A stretch of DNA of 64,000 nt from Spironucleus salmonicida (Eukaryota; Fornicata; Diplomonadida; Hexamitidae). The DNA is taken from the NCBI GenBank assembly GCA_000497125.2, contig CM035317.1:8001-72000 (forward strand), given 5' to 3'. Of this stretch, positions 1 through 14,200 are shown one piece after another. A program made the position numbers and the translations under genes. Within the stretch, counting starts at the first letter, position 1. Each line of letters starts with the position of its first letter. The notes beneath the pieces were generated by a model. It saw only the letters and a list, made by a program, of their open reading frames with translations, did not search any database and was not told the origin of the DNA.

Positions 1-691
1 ATCTATTAGACATTTGTTACTAATATTTAAAAAGTATGATGTGATATATTCATATACCCATAACACAACAGAATATTATAACTATTTATTATTTGAAGTG
101 ATTCTTCAACTTGATCCATAATTTGGATTTGATACCTTAATAGATAATAACAAACTACTAAATCTATAAAAAATTATAGATTTCTAAATACTCATTTATA
201 ATCATACCATTACCTTTGATGAAGCTAATTAGAGAATTAGGTTAACCTTTAACTATTGTTATGTAACCTTAGTCGTATACGTGAATAGTTAGTTACTATT
301 TAAAAGCATATAAGGTTACTTACTACTATACTACTATATTATCTTAATTAGTTTATACTATATATAATATATATTTTGATAATTCTCATTAAGTAATATA
401 TTAGTTATATACTCTGTAGTATTATTTCTACTAATAAATTTATATTGTGCTGTATATTTAATAATATAATAACAATAAAATAGATAATCATACTTACTGA
501 GATTTGTATGGTGTAGTCCTGCCAGTGCTCATTTCTCATGGCTCAGTAAATATATAATAGTAATATCATAATATTATAGATAAGTACGTCCAATTAAAGC
601 TGGGTCCAGCAACTCACCTAATAATACGCAGGGAACAGACACTGTACAATTGCAAAATAATATATAAATATGATACCTCATATAAATCTCA
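1..691. other. AT-rich intergenic DNA
   Basis: No supported gene. The sequence is strongly AT-rich with many short TA/AT runs. It lies downstream of the end of NTPase copy A, whose re-phased frame stops at 692. Confidence 0.5.
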
Positions 692-1415
692 TCATTCGGG
701 TAAGAAAACTATGTGAGCGACGTCATCAACTATATTATCTAAAACTATTTTTAATCTAAAAAATAATCCACAAATCGTATCCGAATTAACTTTTTCGGTT
801 GCTTTAAATGTTAAGTATTATTTTTCTAATATAAAATTGTCACCTTCAAGTTTTATATTAGATTTATCTGTCTATATCAGCGAAATCTTTATGCGGTAAC
901 TTTTTTCATGTACTGTTTGAAGTGTAGCTAAGGTATTAAACTAGTCTTACAATAAAGTCTTACTCAAAAAAATTATATTTGGTTTATACTTCTTCTATCT
1001 TAATCCATTCAGAAGCATGATAAAGTACTAGCTCTCTTAAGTATTAAAATTAATTAACGTTGTCGAATTTATTTTAAACAATTGATTTACAAATTATACA
1101 CCATTCGTTAAATAAACTATATCGTCTTCGAATTTGGATATAATGCTTCGGTATACGGTTAGATGATCAAGCAACTGCTCCTTAGATAGCGTAAATGCCC
1201 TGTCCTTCTTTACATACGTACATGTAATTAGGTCATTCTCAAATAATCTAATATGCTCGTATTAATTTTCTTTTTCAGTTAGCATTTTCACCTTACTAGA
1301 TTATTCATAGGAATCGTAATTCTTCTTGCAGATTTCGTATAGAGGTTCTTCGTATATCTTTTTTAACATTTCCTTTTCCAATGAGGCTTCTTATTCCATA
1401 TTAGCAATATCTTAC
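692..1415 (-). pseudogene. C-terminal part of giant NTPase copy A, out of frame with the main ORF
   Basis: This minus-strand frame stays open from the TA microsatellite down to a TGA at 692-694, with TAA/TAG read as Gln. It is shifted +1 from the main copy A frame that ends at 1416. An internal ATG at 1399 would give 235 residues. The stretch is lysine- and glutamate-rich and ends in a hydrophobic motif (FRLKIVLDNIVDDVAHIV). That motif is matched at the end of copy C (TRLKAVIVAIEEGVVHVI) and near the end of copy B (TRNIIVVGIAEGVVQIV). The three-way match is good evidence that this is real coding sequence of the same protein. Whether it is ever translated depends on the repeat length, on ribosomal frameshifting, or on a separate start; otherwise it is a broken 3' end. 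Confidence 0.6.
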
Positions 1416-4400
1416 TCACCATATATATATATATACAACTAGCATGGTGTAGGTATTATTTTCTTCATTAATAGACACAATTCTTATATTTATCGATGTC
1501 AAAAACTTCAATAGATCGGTATTGGTATTGAATGTGATTTAAATCTCCTTCTTACTGTTGTCACATGTAAAATGCAATGACTAAAACTTAGTAGCCAGTT
1601 TCTTAACAACAATACTATAGTCCTATATTAACTGCAAATCTAAATTCACCATCTACTTCAGTAAGATAAAACCTTATGACACATACTAATGCAAAATGGA
1701 AGTTCCTCTCACACTACAAACTTTATCAATAGTTAAGGTAGAATCCTTAGCTTCCACACTAAATTTCTCACATATTGCATCATACTTAGTAGCACAGTTG
1801 TTCTTCTCATCGATAAGCAAAAGGTATTAATAGTCATTATCTTTGAAAATATTTATCATTATATTTTTGTCATCTAATGCTGCAAATAACTCAGTGTAAT
1901 CCAACTTGGGATTCTTTATTTTGAAAACCTGGCACTGCATCTTGTCTTCAAACTTGGGTGGCACGTTTTGCTTAGGCAGTCTTTCCTTGGTCTACTGGTC
2001 TAATACAAACTGCTCAGACTTTTCCTATATTTTTAATAACTAGTTTCCTCCTTTCTTATCAAGTCCAATCTGCAATACATTATTAAGCGTGAACGCTTTT
2101 ACCTTTTCGGCCAACACTTCGGGGACATGGTGACCGCACTCTATCGGAAGCACTTGGCAGCCATCTATTTTCTCTAAACCGAGGTCAGGGTACCCGTGGA
2201 ACGTGACGATGAAGTCAAATATTTTGTGCCTTGCTTTGTCCAAACTATCCGTAAAGCACATCTTCTTGTTGAAAGGGATCACGATAATTAGCATAGGGCA
2301 TGTTTCTTAGTATTTTAAGTTTTCCTATGCCTTGCACTGATTCTCCTGCGATATAGTTTTTATCGTATATACCTGCATTAACAACATCTTAGTACGATCC
2401 TATATTCTACTCCATATTGACTTCTGTGGTGGAGGATTCCCTTTTTTGGTGGTACTTTCAATCTAGGTTGTGCTGCTAACATCATCCTGAGTTCCACCAT
2501 CCTACTCCACAATGGCTTCTTTGATGGAGGATTCGTCCTCTTTGTTAGTACTTTCTGTCTAGGCGGGTGATCTATAACGCAGCAACTGAAAAGTTTCGTT
2601 CGCAGCTGCTACCGAATCATCCAGTACCTATTCATATATAGAAATAGTTGGGTCTTTATTAAAATTTTAGAACGCATAGTCAAAGGTGGGGTTTAGGAAC
2701 ATAAACTTATGCGGCACGGACGTTCTTTCCAGCAAATTAAAAACATCCTCGCTTTTCGCTGCAGTAATACTTCCACCATGCACGTATTAGACGTAGATAT
2801 GCCCAGTGTCCACGTACCTCATAATCAGGTAAATGTTCCTAATTAGGGTTGCCGACTGCCATGTGAGCTTCGCCATGAACAGGATGACCTGCATAAATTC
2901 AAGCAACACGCTTCTCTTGAAAAATTTAGACACTTGTTATAGCGTAGCTTAAGCCTCTGCTTCATCTATCTATGAGGTTGAATATTACTCTATGAATGTA
3001 AGCATGAGCTGATAGTTCAAAACGGATACCACCTCGTAGTTCAGAGTCGATGATGCAATGCAGCTGATATTATAATTCTGATTCTCCTGTAGTAATTCAA
3101 AATGAGCATGTCCTTTTGTGAGCTTAAATTTAGTATTTTTACTAACACCTTTGTGTATGATAATATTGTTATAGGTTTAGGTGAGGCTATCAAACTGATA
3201 CATAGTTTGCTCTGGAATTTACTTTTTACCTTCTATACAAAAACTGACTACATGCTTGCTGGTTGCATTGAAATTTAATATTTTTTAGTTATACTGAAAC
3301 CATATAGATGGACACACCGAGGAGCACATGAACTGCATCTCAACCGACTTCTCCGTCATCATCGAGTACAGTAGTGATACCAAAATTGGGGTGTGTATAG
3401 CAAAATCACTAACTGATTATTCTATATTATTAATAGAATACTTATAACTTTTGTCATCCACTACCACCCGGCGCTGCTCGTACTGAAAGCTAGACAGCAA
3501 TGACGCGTGAGGCTGAACATATCCTAATATCTATGCGTTAATATACTTTACGCCCACTCTGCTTGATAAGATATTATAGGAAAATTAATTGACTGTAAGG
3601 AAATTTATGACGGTAAGGTCTGTTCCCACCATTATAACCGTAACATAATCAAAATTAGGTGTCTCGTATTTAGTACTGTATTGTTTAACCATTTTTGGTA
3701 ATTTTTCAATCATCAATTATAGATTTTAATGTAAATTCTTTGTATTTATATTCATAAAATATTTACATATTAAAGACTGGACTGAAGAAGACCAATATTA
3801 TTTAAGCATACACTGCTAACTTATAGGGAAAGCATTCTCTCTAGTAGTTTTTTCTTCTTTTTTATCCTTAGATAACTAGTCATCCACTTAGCTCGATTAA
3901 ATGTATTTAAATGCAATAACTGAAAATGCTTTCCAAAATGCTGTTTCGGCCCCTCTGGGGTTAAATAATTAAAGAATAAACTTGAAGAAATCCACTTCAA
4001 AATCTTCGTAGTACTGTCCTCGATTCCTGTAAGACGACATTCCCGAAAATAATATCTTTCTAAAATCTGTTCTGTTCCCAGTATTCAGTATCTGCGGTGA
4101 GTGAACGACTAACTCGTCGAGAAGGTCGTAATCATCAATCTCGAGGCGAAGGTACTCCATCGCTATAAGAATGTACTCTGATTTTCCTAGTAAACTATTA
4201 AGAGATTTAAAATATTCTATTATAACTTATTGGTTGGACTGCATAATACTAAATATCTCATTTTTTTGCTTAAACTATATACTGGTTATGATGTCTTCAA
4301 GAGTTTGGTACAAGTCTATACCTTTATTTTAGAATCGACCTGTCACACTAAGTTAGTTCAGTTTTTGCTTTGCTGCTACCAACAAGTTAATGTTCAGAAG

Positions 4401-6032
4401 TTGTGAAATAACATTGATAGCTAAATTATATTTTTTGTTTTTGACATCTCCTAATATGTCTATCTTTTAAAATTCTTGAATAGAAAGTGTTGCTTAAATC
4501 TTAGCATACCGTTTCTTACCTAACTTGATTAGCTTCTCTTCGTAATATTTGAACAACGACTGACACAACTTAACGCATTTCGAAAACTTCTCCTTCTATG
4601 ACTGCAAGCACTCATCTACCAAAATAATAGGGTGCTTCAATTATATATTATTTCGCCTTTGTTATTCAAGTAATACTTAGTCTATATCATTTATAATATT
4701 TGCAGTATCTATAATGAAAAAAGAAGCTAGTTTTAGTTAATCGAATTGCAACTATATAGAATTATCGTATTTTAGCTTTTGAACTAATTACAAGTTGCCC
4801 TGAATTTTGTTAATAAATAGAATCATACTCTAGTAAATAAAAGACATCTAGTCTAAGCTTTCCAACTGAAAGGTATGGAATTTACAAACATCAGCCAGCA
4901 CCGTTTCATTGAGGTTCGCTAAATCCTGCAACTCAAATGTATTTTTATACTGATCAACTAGTTGCTCGTGAAATGAGTGTGTCCTGTATTTATATAGAGG
5001 TTACTCATCAGATCCTTTCTTATTGAGCAAAATTGGAACATTCCCCTTCAGGAGGTGGAAAAAGTACTGTGTGTAGAGAGCTACGCTTTTCCCAGACTTG
5101 GAGCTCTGGCTTATGACAGCATTCGTAAGATTGTCGTTAAGATCATTTTTAACCAACGAGAATAATGTAAAATACTCCGCTTTGAAGAGGTAGGACACGT
5201 GGCAGAGCTGCTGGAACATGAACAGGCAGATCCCGGTGCCGAGAAAATGGAAGGGGAGCTGGAACAGGTTGATAAGGTCAAACTTATCCAACTATGGTTT
5301 TTCTTTCTCTGTGAATGCCTCTCCATTGTAAATCTTATTCGATACCTCAAATATCTTTCTAAGCATATTCAAATCCTATCCATATATTTTTTTCAGGTTA
5401 GAATGTTCCTTTAAATCATTAAACTAAGCATAATACAACCTGAATGCCGAGTAGCCAAAAATCAATGGTAGAATTAGAGGATACTTACCTTCTGACTGGT
5501 ACTTAATAGCTGCTAGCTGCAACAGTACCTGATTTTCATGAAAATTTAAATCTTCTATAACTTCAGGCTAGAGAAGCTATTCCGTGTCGAAACTATTGTA
5601 AAAAGAAAAATACTGCAAATGGTAGTCTTTAATGCTATTTGCAAATTTATCAAAATCAGGGTTTCGTGTGGAGTTTGTCGAAAGCACCCTAAGCCCCATC
5701 TGTGCTGCAACTAGGCCTATATTATCCCAAAATTTTGGATCTCGCGAGTTAATTATCTTTTCAAACTGTGATATCTAAAACTGAAAATTCTGAGCAATTT
5801 TCCCCAGCTTCTTGTAGAGCAGGACTACCTATACCGCGCACAGCTGCTCCTTGGTGGTAATAGCTGATCGGAGTATGTACCTGCAACTCATGTCCAACTG
5901 TCTGGACTATCTGATCTCGCTGCCTTCTATGGTAAACGTGAGCAGCTCCTAGGTATTTCTTTCTACTTTTACTTTTCCATCACAAATCGCGTATTGGTGC
6001 ACTGCGAAGTCTACTGATAGTGGATTTGTCAT
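1416..6032 (-). CDS. Giant P-loop NTPase family protein, copy A (1538 aa as read)
   Basis: One frame runs from ATG at 6032 to TGA at 1416 with TAA/TAG as Gln; no in-frame TGA interrupts it. A Walker A motif (SQSSKSGKS) lies near residues 309-316, a Walker B (ILVDEC) near 470-475 and a possible sensor (VTGRF) near 563-567. This order resembles AAA+/STAND-type or RHS/Crinkler-type P-loop ATPases; that assignment is inference. A conserved C-terminal block near residues 1247-1330 contains KIFDFIVTFHGY and GHHVPE and is also present in copy B. An acidic Ser/Thr-rich linker near residues 1150-1220 has two imperfect copies of an ESTxK-type unit and is absent from B. No signal peptide or membrane span is evident. 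The ORF ends inside an (AT)7 run, beyond which the protein continues in another frame. The start context taaATGAC is shared with copies B and C. Function unknown. Confidence 0.72.
1421..1434. repeat. (AT)7 microsatellite inside the coding region of NTPase copy A
   Basis: Fourteen bases of perfect AT alternation lie immediately before the TGA that ends copy A. On the minus strand the frame enters the repeat as GTA TAT ATA and leaves as TGG TGA. One extra dinucleotide unit, or two fewer, would connect it to the open downstream frame. Confidence 0.9.
3455..5270. repeat. Core block of copy A nearly identical to copy B
   Basis: This 1.8 kb block matches 13153-14967 in the same orientation, with long stretches identical (for example 4180-4540). 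Two patches have drifted (about 3965-4110 and 4885-4940). Outside the block the proteins are clearly homologous but much more diverged. The pattern fits gene conversion within the family rather than a recent whole-gene duplication. Confidence 0.85.
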
Positions 6033-7280
6033 TTAGAGTAAAACCTGTGTAATTAAATATGTTAGGTAGTAAGTAATTGCACTTTCAGCTATATATCATA
6101 TAAACTGGTAGTATTGTATATAATACTATATTTAATAATATATTAAAAATTGCAGACAAGGTCTCTATTGGCGTGGCCCTCTAGGCAGATTGGCGTGCTA
6201 CCCGTCCTTCAGCGCAAGTCAATTATAATATTTATTGTGCATCCTGTATGTATTTCCTGGCACAGTGATCTGCCTCTCCTTGCGTTGTATGGTAGAGGTG
6301 AGTATCCAGCTCTCGTGCACTGTGGACTGCGTCACTCACTCCACTACGTCCGCGGCATCATATATCAATAACATAACACTCTGGACACCGTTATCAGGAA
6401 GTTCGCAGAATTTTGTTTATGAAACTTCTGTACTATAGACCTTCCACCACCCTGAGACCTCAACCAATAATTATGGAAACAAGCAAATTGCAGGAAACTA
6501 GCCCTCGTAGCAGCTACTCATGGTATAATCTTCTAAGATGGATATATCTGCATTTCCAATAAATTTCTGGCGATGCACTCAAATGGTGCGCCAGCGCTAA
6601 AATATCACGATGCTCTGCTTCTATATTACCATAATGGTAAAATTGATTATATCGCACATACTATCGCCTTTCTGTTCATATAATACTATTATCAGGCTAG
6701 TTCTTTCAGCATTCCGATTTGGCACCATATCCCATCTCAGCTTGCATTCTTTCCAATTATGTATTACGAACCTATTATATATTAGTATACAATATAAAAT
6801 AAACGCATCAACTCAAGTCGCCCTGCATCTCCAGCCCAGCGTCGGTAGGCATCACTAAACTAAATGAATAATGCAATTCTAATTTAGCTACCCTTTTATC
6901 ATTCAAGCACCACCCCACCACCTTCGTCTTCCGAACTGCTACCTCCCTAAATATACAAACCAGCAATAAACCATAATAGTTGATACTCCCAATGCAGACT
7001 TATCACCCAGTATTCCCATAGTATCCTAAATCGCAAATTAACCTAAGCGATATTCCTATACGCGTCAAATATTCCTGCGTTCCGTATGTATTTTGGTGCT
7101 ACATACCGCTGCTACCTTGCTGAGGTTACTGGGAACTTTGGTCAGTTTTTAAATTACTCATGCACTTTCCACAGCAATCGCATCTTTACTTCTTACTGCA
7201 ATTACCGCGATCAGTGAGAAGTTTTGCTGAACTAACATTTTTACTGCCCAAATTACGCCGTTTCTGATTACGCCCTTATC
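6033..7280. other. Intergenic region with no supported gene
   Basis: AT-rich DNA upstream of copy A. Short ORFs on either strand lack recognisable motifs. A stretch near 6160-6380 loosely resembles 24495-24690 (shared words such as ttggcrtggcccty and tggcacagt), suggesting an old dispersed repeat; this was judged by eye only. Confidence 0.35.
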
Positions 7281-7570
7281 ATATTCCTCTATCTTCCTGC
7301 TAGCAATTCAATTGAATGAAATCCTCAATACTGGAAAATTAAGATTTCCCAGCAATCCTTTTCCCATTACCACCTCCCGTATCCCCCCGAGCCGTATTCC
7401 CCAAACCCGAAATTCCACCCACTGCTCACCTTCACTTTACCTGTCACCTACCCTAGTTAAAATGCCCCCATTTCCATAAACCACACCCCTCCTCCTCTTT
7501 AAAATCCATTTTGCAATCCAAATTCCCGCTCCAATACCCATCACAATCCTACCCAAACCCGCCGCCACTA
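7281..7570 (-). pseudogene. Possible C-terminal relic of a membrane protein
   Basis: On the minus strand this C-rich stretch (G-rich on the coding strand) encodes a hydrophobic glycine-rich helix followed by a basic cluster (WILKRRRG). That looks like the membrane anchor and cytoplasmic tail of a cysteine-rich membrane protein. The frame is cut upstream at the edge of the 1.35 kb direct repeat (7571) and has no start. Low-confidence call based on one helix and the strand composition. Confidence 0.25.
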
Positions 7571-8917
7571 CCTAATAGCCACATTTTCACTTGCCCTGTC
7601 CGCTCCCAAATCTCTAGATTTCGTGCAGCTCATGCAAACTTCGCCCCTAATAAATTCCCTTCAGTGTAAAATTCGCTCTCGCGCTCTCGAGATTCCATGC
7701 AGTTATGGACCAAATTTCCGCTGAAATTTCACGAATCTATCAACTTTAAATCGGTGCAATCGGCGATTGTGTAGAGTTCCTAACCGTACCGCTTGGGACA
7801 TCTTGACGATGCTGCTTTTAAACTTCTGAGGATCGGCTTGCAGGGTGCTTTGGATTTACTCTTGGTGGTATCAGGCATGATGAAATAGTGATAAATGGAG
7901 GTATGATAGGTACATTCGATATGTAGTGGATAGCATTAGCCAAATGGTGCTTGTGAATTGTCTGGGGAGCATCTTCAACGCATTTTGAAAGAATAGCATT
8001 TTAATTAAATTTAATGTATAATAAAATATGAAATCTCGATTTTTAAAGCGCTTCCGCTATCGATGAGAGGCTCGACATTTAAGACTTTAAAATTACTGCT
8101 CTGATAATTAAAATTATATTATATGATATATTATAAAAATAGGCATAGCTAGTGTTATTATATAGGGAAACTCAAAGTATGCATATGAAAAGATTTAGTT
8201 ATATTTATATTTACTTGTGTAGGTTTTTGTTTACTGAGTATACAATATTAGTATTTAATATATATTGTAAACATTTAGCATTATTTTAGATCAAAAATTC
8301 AGGTTAAAACTAAGGAGCTCTAAATATTTGATATTCTTATAATTCATAGCATATTTTCGACTCAAAACCAGAATATTGTATCCTATGGAATGCATTAGCA
8401 ACAATTTAATGCATAGTGTTAGGGGTAAATTTGATACTGTGCAGGATTAGTTAAGTTAAATACATCATGTCTAATACTGAGCAAACGATCTTTATCTAAA
8501 CTATTATTGTAATTATTACCAACTGCATCGAAATATACTAATTATGGGTAAGCTTTTAAATCTATTTTGTATTTAGTTTCTGTATGCCAGCTAATTACCT
8601 ACTGTGCGCCTTGCTAATATATTATATATCTGCATAGTTATAAAATACCCAAGTAGTAAAATAAGCGCTCTAGCAGCCCAACATAGCAGGATCACTCCTT
8701 TCAAATACATAGAGTCCTGTAAAGCCACACGAATAATATATTTAGTAAGATCTCTTTACATCTCTTGGCGAATCTCACATCCTGAATACCTACCGCTGCA
8801 TCTTGCACAAATAATTTCACTTGCTTTTATTATTGTTACTCTGATTCGCTCTGCTAACTCCTATCTAATAAAATAATAGTATATCCTACACTATCACGGA
8901 TGTTCCAAAGCAGAGAA
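7571..8917. repeat. 1.35 kb direct repeat, copy 1
   Basis: Matches 16714-18062 in the same orientation with only scattered substitutions and small changes. Both copies start at the word cctaatagcc and end near cagagaa, and the DNA on either side is unrelated. The first 350 bp are GC-richer and contain short minus-strand ORFs starting at a shared MPDTxKSKSKAPCKP segment; the rest is AT-rich. The frames differ downstream between copies, so coding is not supported. Each copy lies beyond the start of a giant NTPase gene (A or B), so it may be part of the duplicated unit. Confidence 0.85.
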
Positions 8918-10185
8918 CCTATTGCTCTATTATGAGTTTGATTACCTATTTGCTACACTAGTTCGGTATAAATTTTGCAAAGCTTACAGTTAGTATAATT
9001 TTTATACTTGCTTACCCTAATCCATATAAGATGTATCCCAACTCAGCTAGTTCCGTTGAGTGTGTGATAGCAGTATCTCATATATTGTCATAAGTGGTTA
9101 GTCTTTAACCTAAACATTTCGATAATCTAGATAGCTAGTATCTAGTGAACGTGAAAACTGCTAGGCTTAAGATAACTGCTAATTTATTATGTATTATTTA
9201 TTTTAATATATAAGCAATAATCAGTTATAAATTTTCCAAACCCTCGCTCGATTTAGTTTTGCTAGATTATCGAAATATCCGGTAATACTTTCCAATATAT
9301 AGCATAACAGTATAACATAAGTACAAGTGAACATCAGATTTAATAATGCTATAGTCATTACTAAGCATTTAACAAATTAGTCTTTGCATGATATGCATCT
9401 TTCCTAGTCTAAATCAGCCGTACTTCTAGTTATAATTTTATTTTATAAACTGTTACAGTCTCGCGATCAATTACTATAAATTGAAATAGTTATTATGTCA
9501 TTTTAATCATCAAAATAATATTTTTGATAATATTCTAAATATTTTTACTTAATTTTATATTCCTTTATTCGTATAATTTTTTCAAAAACTTCTCCGGTAA
9601 TGATGGTAGTACGATTTCTAGGGTCTAATTTAATCTGGTGTTGATTTTAATAAAATGATTTGTGTTTCCTTTGCTGCTATGAATAGATCTATAAATTAAC
9701 GAATTAGTATACTTTCACCTACGCCTCCCAGACGTCTAAACAATTTACCATTTTCGTATTCCGTTAAAATCATAGTTACGAAACATGTATATATTAATGA
9801 GATTTATGCAAACTAGAGACTTTACACTAAATAATCAATTAACTCTATACTTGTGCATCCTTTGGTGGCTGCCTGTGAGTGCTAACCATTAGGCTTAAGG
9901 AGTCTTATATATGAAAATGCTGTAAATCATGAATGTGATCCAAAATACTTTATCCTCAGCACTTCTGTACATGTAGCACCAAGCATCTAGACTCATACTA
10001 TTTTTAACCCACTAGACTTGATTAGCATAACCTACAATTAAAATACTGTTCATTGTTAGTAGTTACGGCAGAAAGTCTTTCGACTGAGCAGCTAGATGTG
10101 CACAGAGGTTTCTTTTCAGCTAATTATCGTAGTCAATTCTGCTAAAATTAGCATAAACATTTTTACTACTGTACTATAACTTAGA
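8918..10185. other. AT-rich intergenic DNA
   Basis: No gene supported. AT-rich, with no long frame of convincing composition on either strand. Confidence 0.4.
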
Positions 10186-10515
10186 ATGCTAGTAAAGTCA
10201 CTTATTCTTATACACAACTCTAGAACTCCACATGGCTCTCGGGAATACAAAATTCTAGTAAACAATTTATATAGGAATTTAGAGTTAGATATAGTTACAT
10301 TGGAGAATACAATGTTAATGGTAACATTCTCGACAGCACTGCGCAACGACCTAGTAAAAACATATCTTCCCCTTAGGTATTTGATTTTCGCAAAGCATTC
10401 AGTTACAATTTGTAGACATTATAATAACTATATACTTGTTAGATAGGAGATAAATGATTCCATTTTTTAGTTGAAGCATATGATTAATCCTGCCTATACC
10501 TGCTAATGGTATTGA
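10186..10515 (+). CDS. Hypothetical small ORF, 109 aa
   Basis: ATG at 10186 to TGA at 10513 with one TAG and one TAA read as Gln. It is not recognised and has no signal peptide or clear domain. It would be convergent with the tail of NTPase copy B (ends at 10548). An overlapping minus-strand ORF of similar quality exists at 10116-10346. Because only TGA stops translation, AT-rich DNA here produces long frames by chance; treat as weak. Confidence 0.22.
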
Positions 10516-10547
10516 AACTATCTCATTTGATTATTTATTTTTGAAAA

Positions 10548-11289
<742 letters not shown>

Positions 11290-14200
11290 TCAATCCTTAA
11301 TCGATGGCTTTTGCACTGGTTCTTATCGTGTATCAAAACTTGACATATGCTTGACGCAAAATATAGTCTAGCTTTTAAATTTTCGCTAAAATACTACACT
11401 TAATTACATTTAGTCTAAGAGCTAAGATACAGCAATCTTCTCTTTGAAAGTAAACTAAAAGTAAGTAAAATTATTTTTAATTTTCAGTATGCTAAATAGA
11501 TTATTTAATTTTGCAATCATAAACGATGGATCTTTAATAAATCTAAGATCTAGTAAAATAATAGTGTAGGGTTTTTATTTTAACAAAAACCTATCGCAAC
11601 AAAAGATTGTTTGTCTAGAATCGAATACCTAATTAAAAAAGTTTAGTTCCTGTACGGGCTCTACACTCACCAGACCGGTTAAGTTAGGCAAGCTAGTCTC
11701 AATGTTTAGGTCTTCAGATTTCTTGACAAATATGTAAATCTTGCCTAAATAGTTGACTATGCTAAATTCATGCTTCTTCTGAATAAAACTATCGAAAATA
11801 GTGCTGTACTCATCTTCTTATGTCAACTAATAGAACTGATACTGTCTACTTTTGTCGGCTAGGTCGAAAATTTTTTTAATACGCTCAACCCTTTTAGCGT
11901 TCTCTTTCTCTTGCTCCTGCGTAACTAACGCAGATGCACTAATATAGAGCATATCATTATCATTTTCCTCACCAGTATATTTAAAGATCAAATCTGCCGT
12001 TTTTGAATCCAGACCTATCTGTAATACATTTTTAAGGCCAAATGGCATGATTTTTTAGTTCAGGAAGTCCGGTATATGGTGTCCATACTCTACTGGCAAC
12101 ACATAACAACCTTCTATCATTTCTAATGGTAAAGTAATATCGTCATACCCATGGAATGTGATGATGAAATCAAAAATTTTGTGATCTTGATCTAGTACAT
12201 GTTAAAAACACAACTATTTATCAAACGGGATTATTATAATTAACGATGTAATTTTTTCTTATCTTACTAAAATCTCGAATGCTTCGCGCGCAGCCTATAC
12301 TGAGTCTTTGAGTATTTAGTTATATACAGCTGCATCATCCCCTTTGTGATCATAAGCCCTGTTGTTATCACTAAATTCATGTAGCGCATAATCTAGCGTT
12401 GGATTCAAGAACATGATTTATTGATCGTCTTGCGCAAATGCTTCCACCAGATTTTAATAAAAGGTTATTTTTATCTTATTATTGACAATAGCCTGTACAT
12501 ATACACTTCTGCAGTTTAGAGTCTGCATAACCTTCTTTAAATTATCGAGTAAAGTATTAGACTGCCTGGAAATAATCATAACTAGCAAAATGGCATTCAA
12601 AAACTCTAATAGGATGCTTCGACTAAAAAACTTGGAAAGGTCTTATGAAAAGAACTTGATTTATTCTGCGTTGAATATATTTTACGAAAACGTTTCAATA
12701 AATTTCGTCATCAGCTGATAGTTTAAAACGGCCACTACTTCTGAGTTTAGCGTTGTCGATGCTATACAACTAATATTGTATTGAGCACTATTATCCAATA
12801 AATCAAATTTGTGTGTACCTTTATTCAGTACAAAATTTTTAACTTCATCAACATCTTTGCTTATAATAATATTTTCGAAAGTCTAGGTAAGACTGCACAT
12901 CTAATATACGTCGACTTTCACATTGTTCACAGTAATTTTGTGACGCTTAACGCCATTAAAATTATTAAGTTGCTTTGACTCTTTGTCTTTGAGGAACCAT
13001 ATAGAAGGGCATATGGAAGAACACATGAACTACATCTCAACCGACTTTTCCGTCATCATCGAGTACAGCAGCGATACCAAAATTGGTGTTTCTTCAGCAA
13101 ATTTATTGACTCTACCTGGTATAGCATCTACAGCCTAGGTATAACCAGCAGCATCCACTACCACCCGGCGCTGCTCGTACTGAAAGCTAGACAGCAATGA
13201 CGCATGAGGCTGAACATATCCTAATATCTATGCGTTAATATACTTTACGCCCACTCTGCTTGATAAGATATTATAGGAAAATTAATTGACTGTAAGGAAA
13301 TTTATGACGGTAAGGTCTGTTCCCACCATTATAACCGTAACATAATCAAAATTAGGTGTCTCGTATTTAGTACTGTATTTTTCAACCATTTTTGGTAGTT
13401 TTTCAATCATCAATTATAGATTTTAATGTAAATTCTTTGTATTTATATTCATAAAATATTCGCATATTAAAGACTGGACTGAAGAAGACCAATATTATTT
13501 TAGCATGCCCTGCTAACCTTTAGAGGAAGTATTCTCACCAGTAGTTTTTTCTTCTTTTTTATCCTTGGATAACTAGTCATCCACTTAGCTCTCTTCAATT
13601 TTCTTAAATGCAATAACTGAAAATGTTTTCCAAAACGCTGTTTCGACCCCTCTGGGGTTAAATAATTAAAGAATCAATTTGTAGAAATTCGTTTCAAAAT
13701 CCTAATAGTACTGAACCCGATTCCTGTAAGACACCATTCCCTTAAAGAATATTTATCTAAATTTTGTTCTGTTCCTAATATTCAATATCTGCGGTGAGTA
13801 AACAACTAACTCGTCAAGAATGTCGTAATCAGCAATCTCGAGGCGAAGGTACTCCATAGCTATGAGAATATACTCTGATTTTCCTAGTATGTTATTAAGA
13901 GATTTAAAATATTCTATTATAACTTATTGGTTGGACTGCATAATACTAAATATCTCATTTTTTTGCTTAAACTATATACTGGTTATGATGTCTTCAAGAG
14001 TTTGGTACAAGTCTATACCTTTATTTTAGAATCGACCTGTCACACTAAGTTAGTTCAGTTTTTGCTTTGCTGCTACCAACAAGTTAATGTTCAGAAGTTG
14101 TGAAATAACATTGATAGCTAAATTATATTTTTTGTTTTTGACATCTCCTAATATGTCTATCTTTTAAAATTCTTGAATAGAAAGTGTTGCTTAAATCTTA

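Noticed and set aside
10116-10346. 76-aa minus-strand ORF
   Set aside because: Overlaps an equally plausible plus-strand frame, lacks motifs and is not continuous with the NTPase tail; not listed as a gene.
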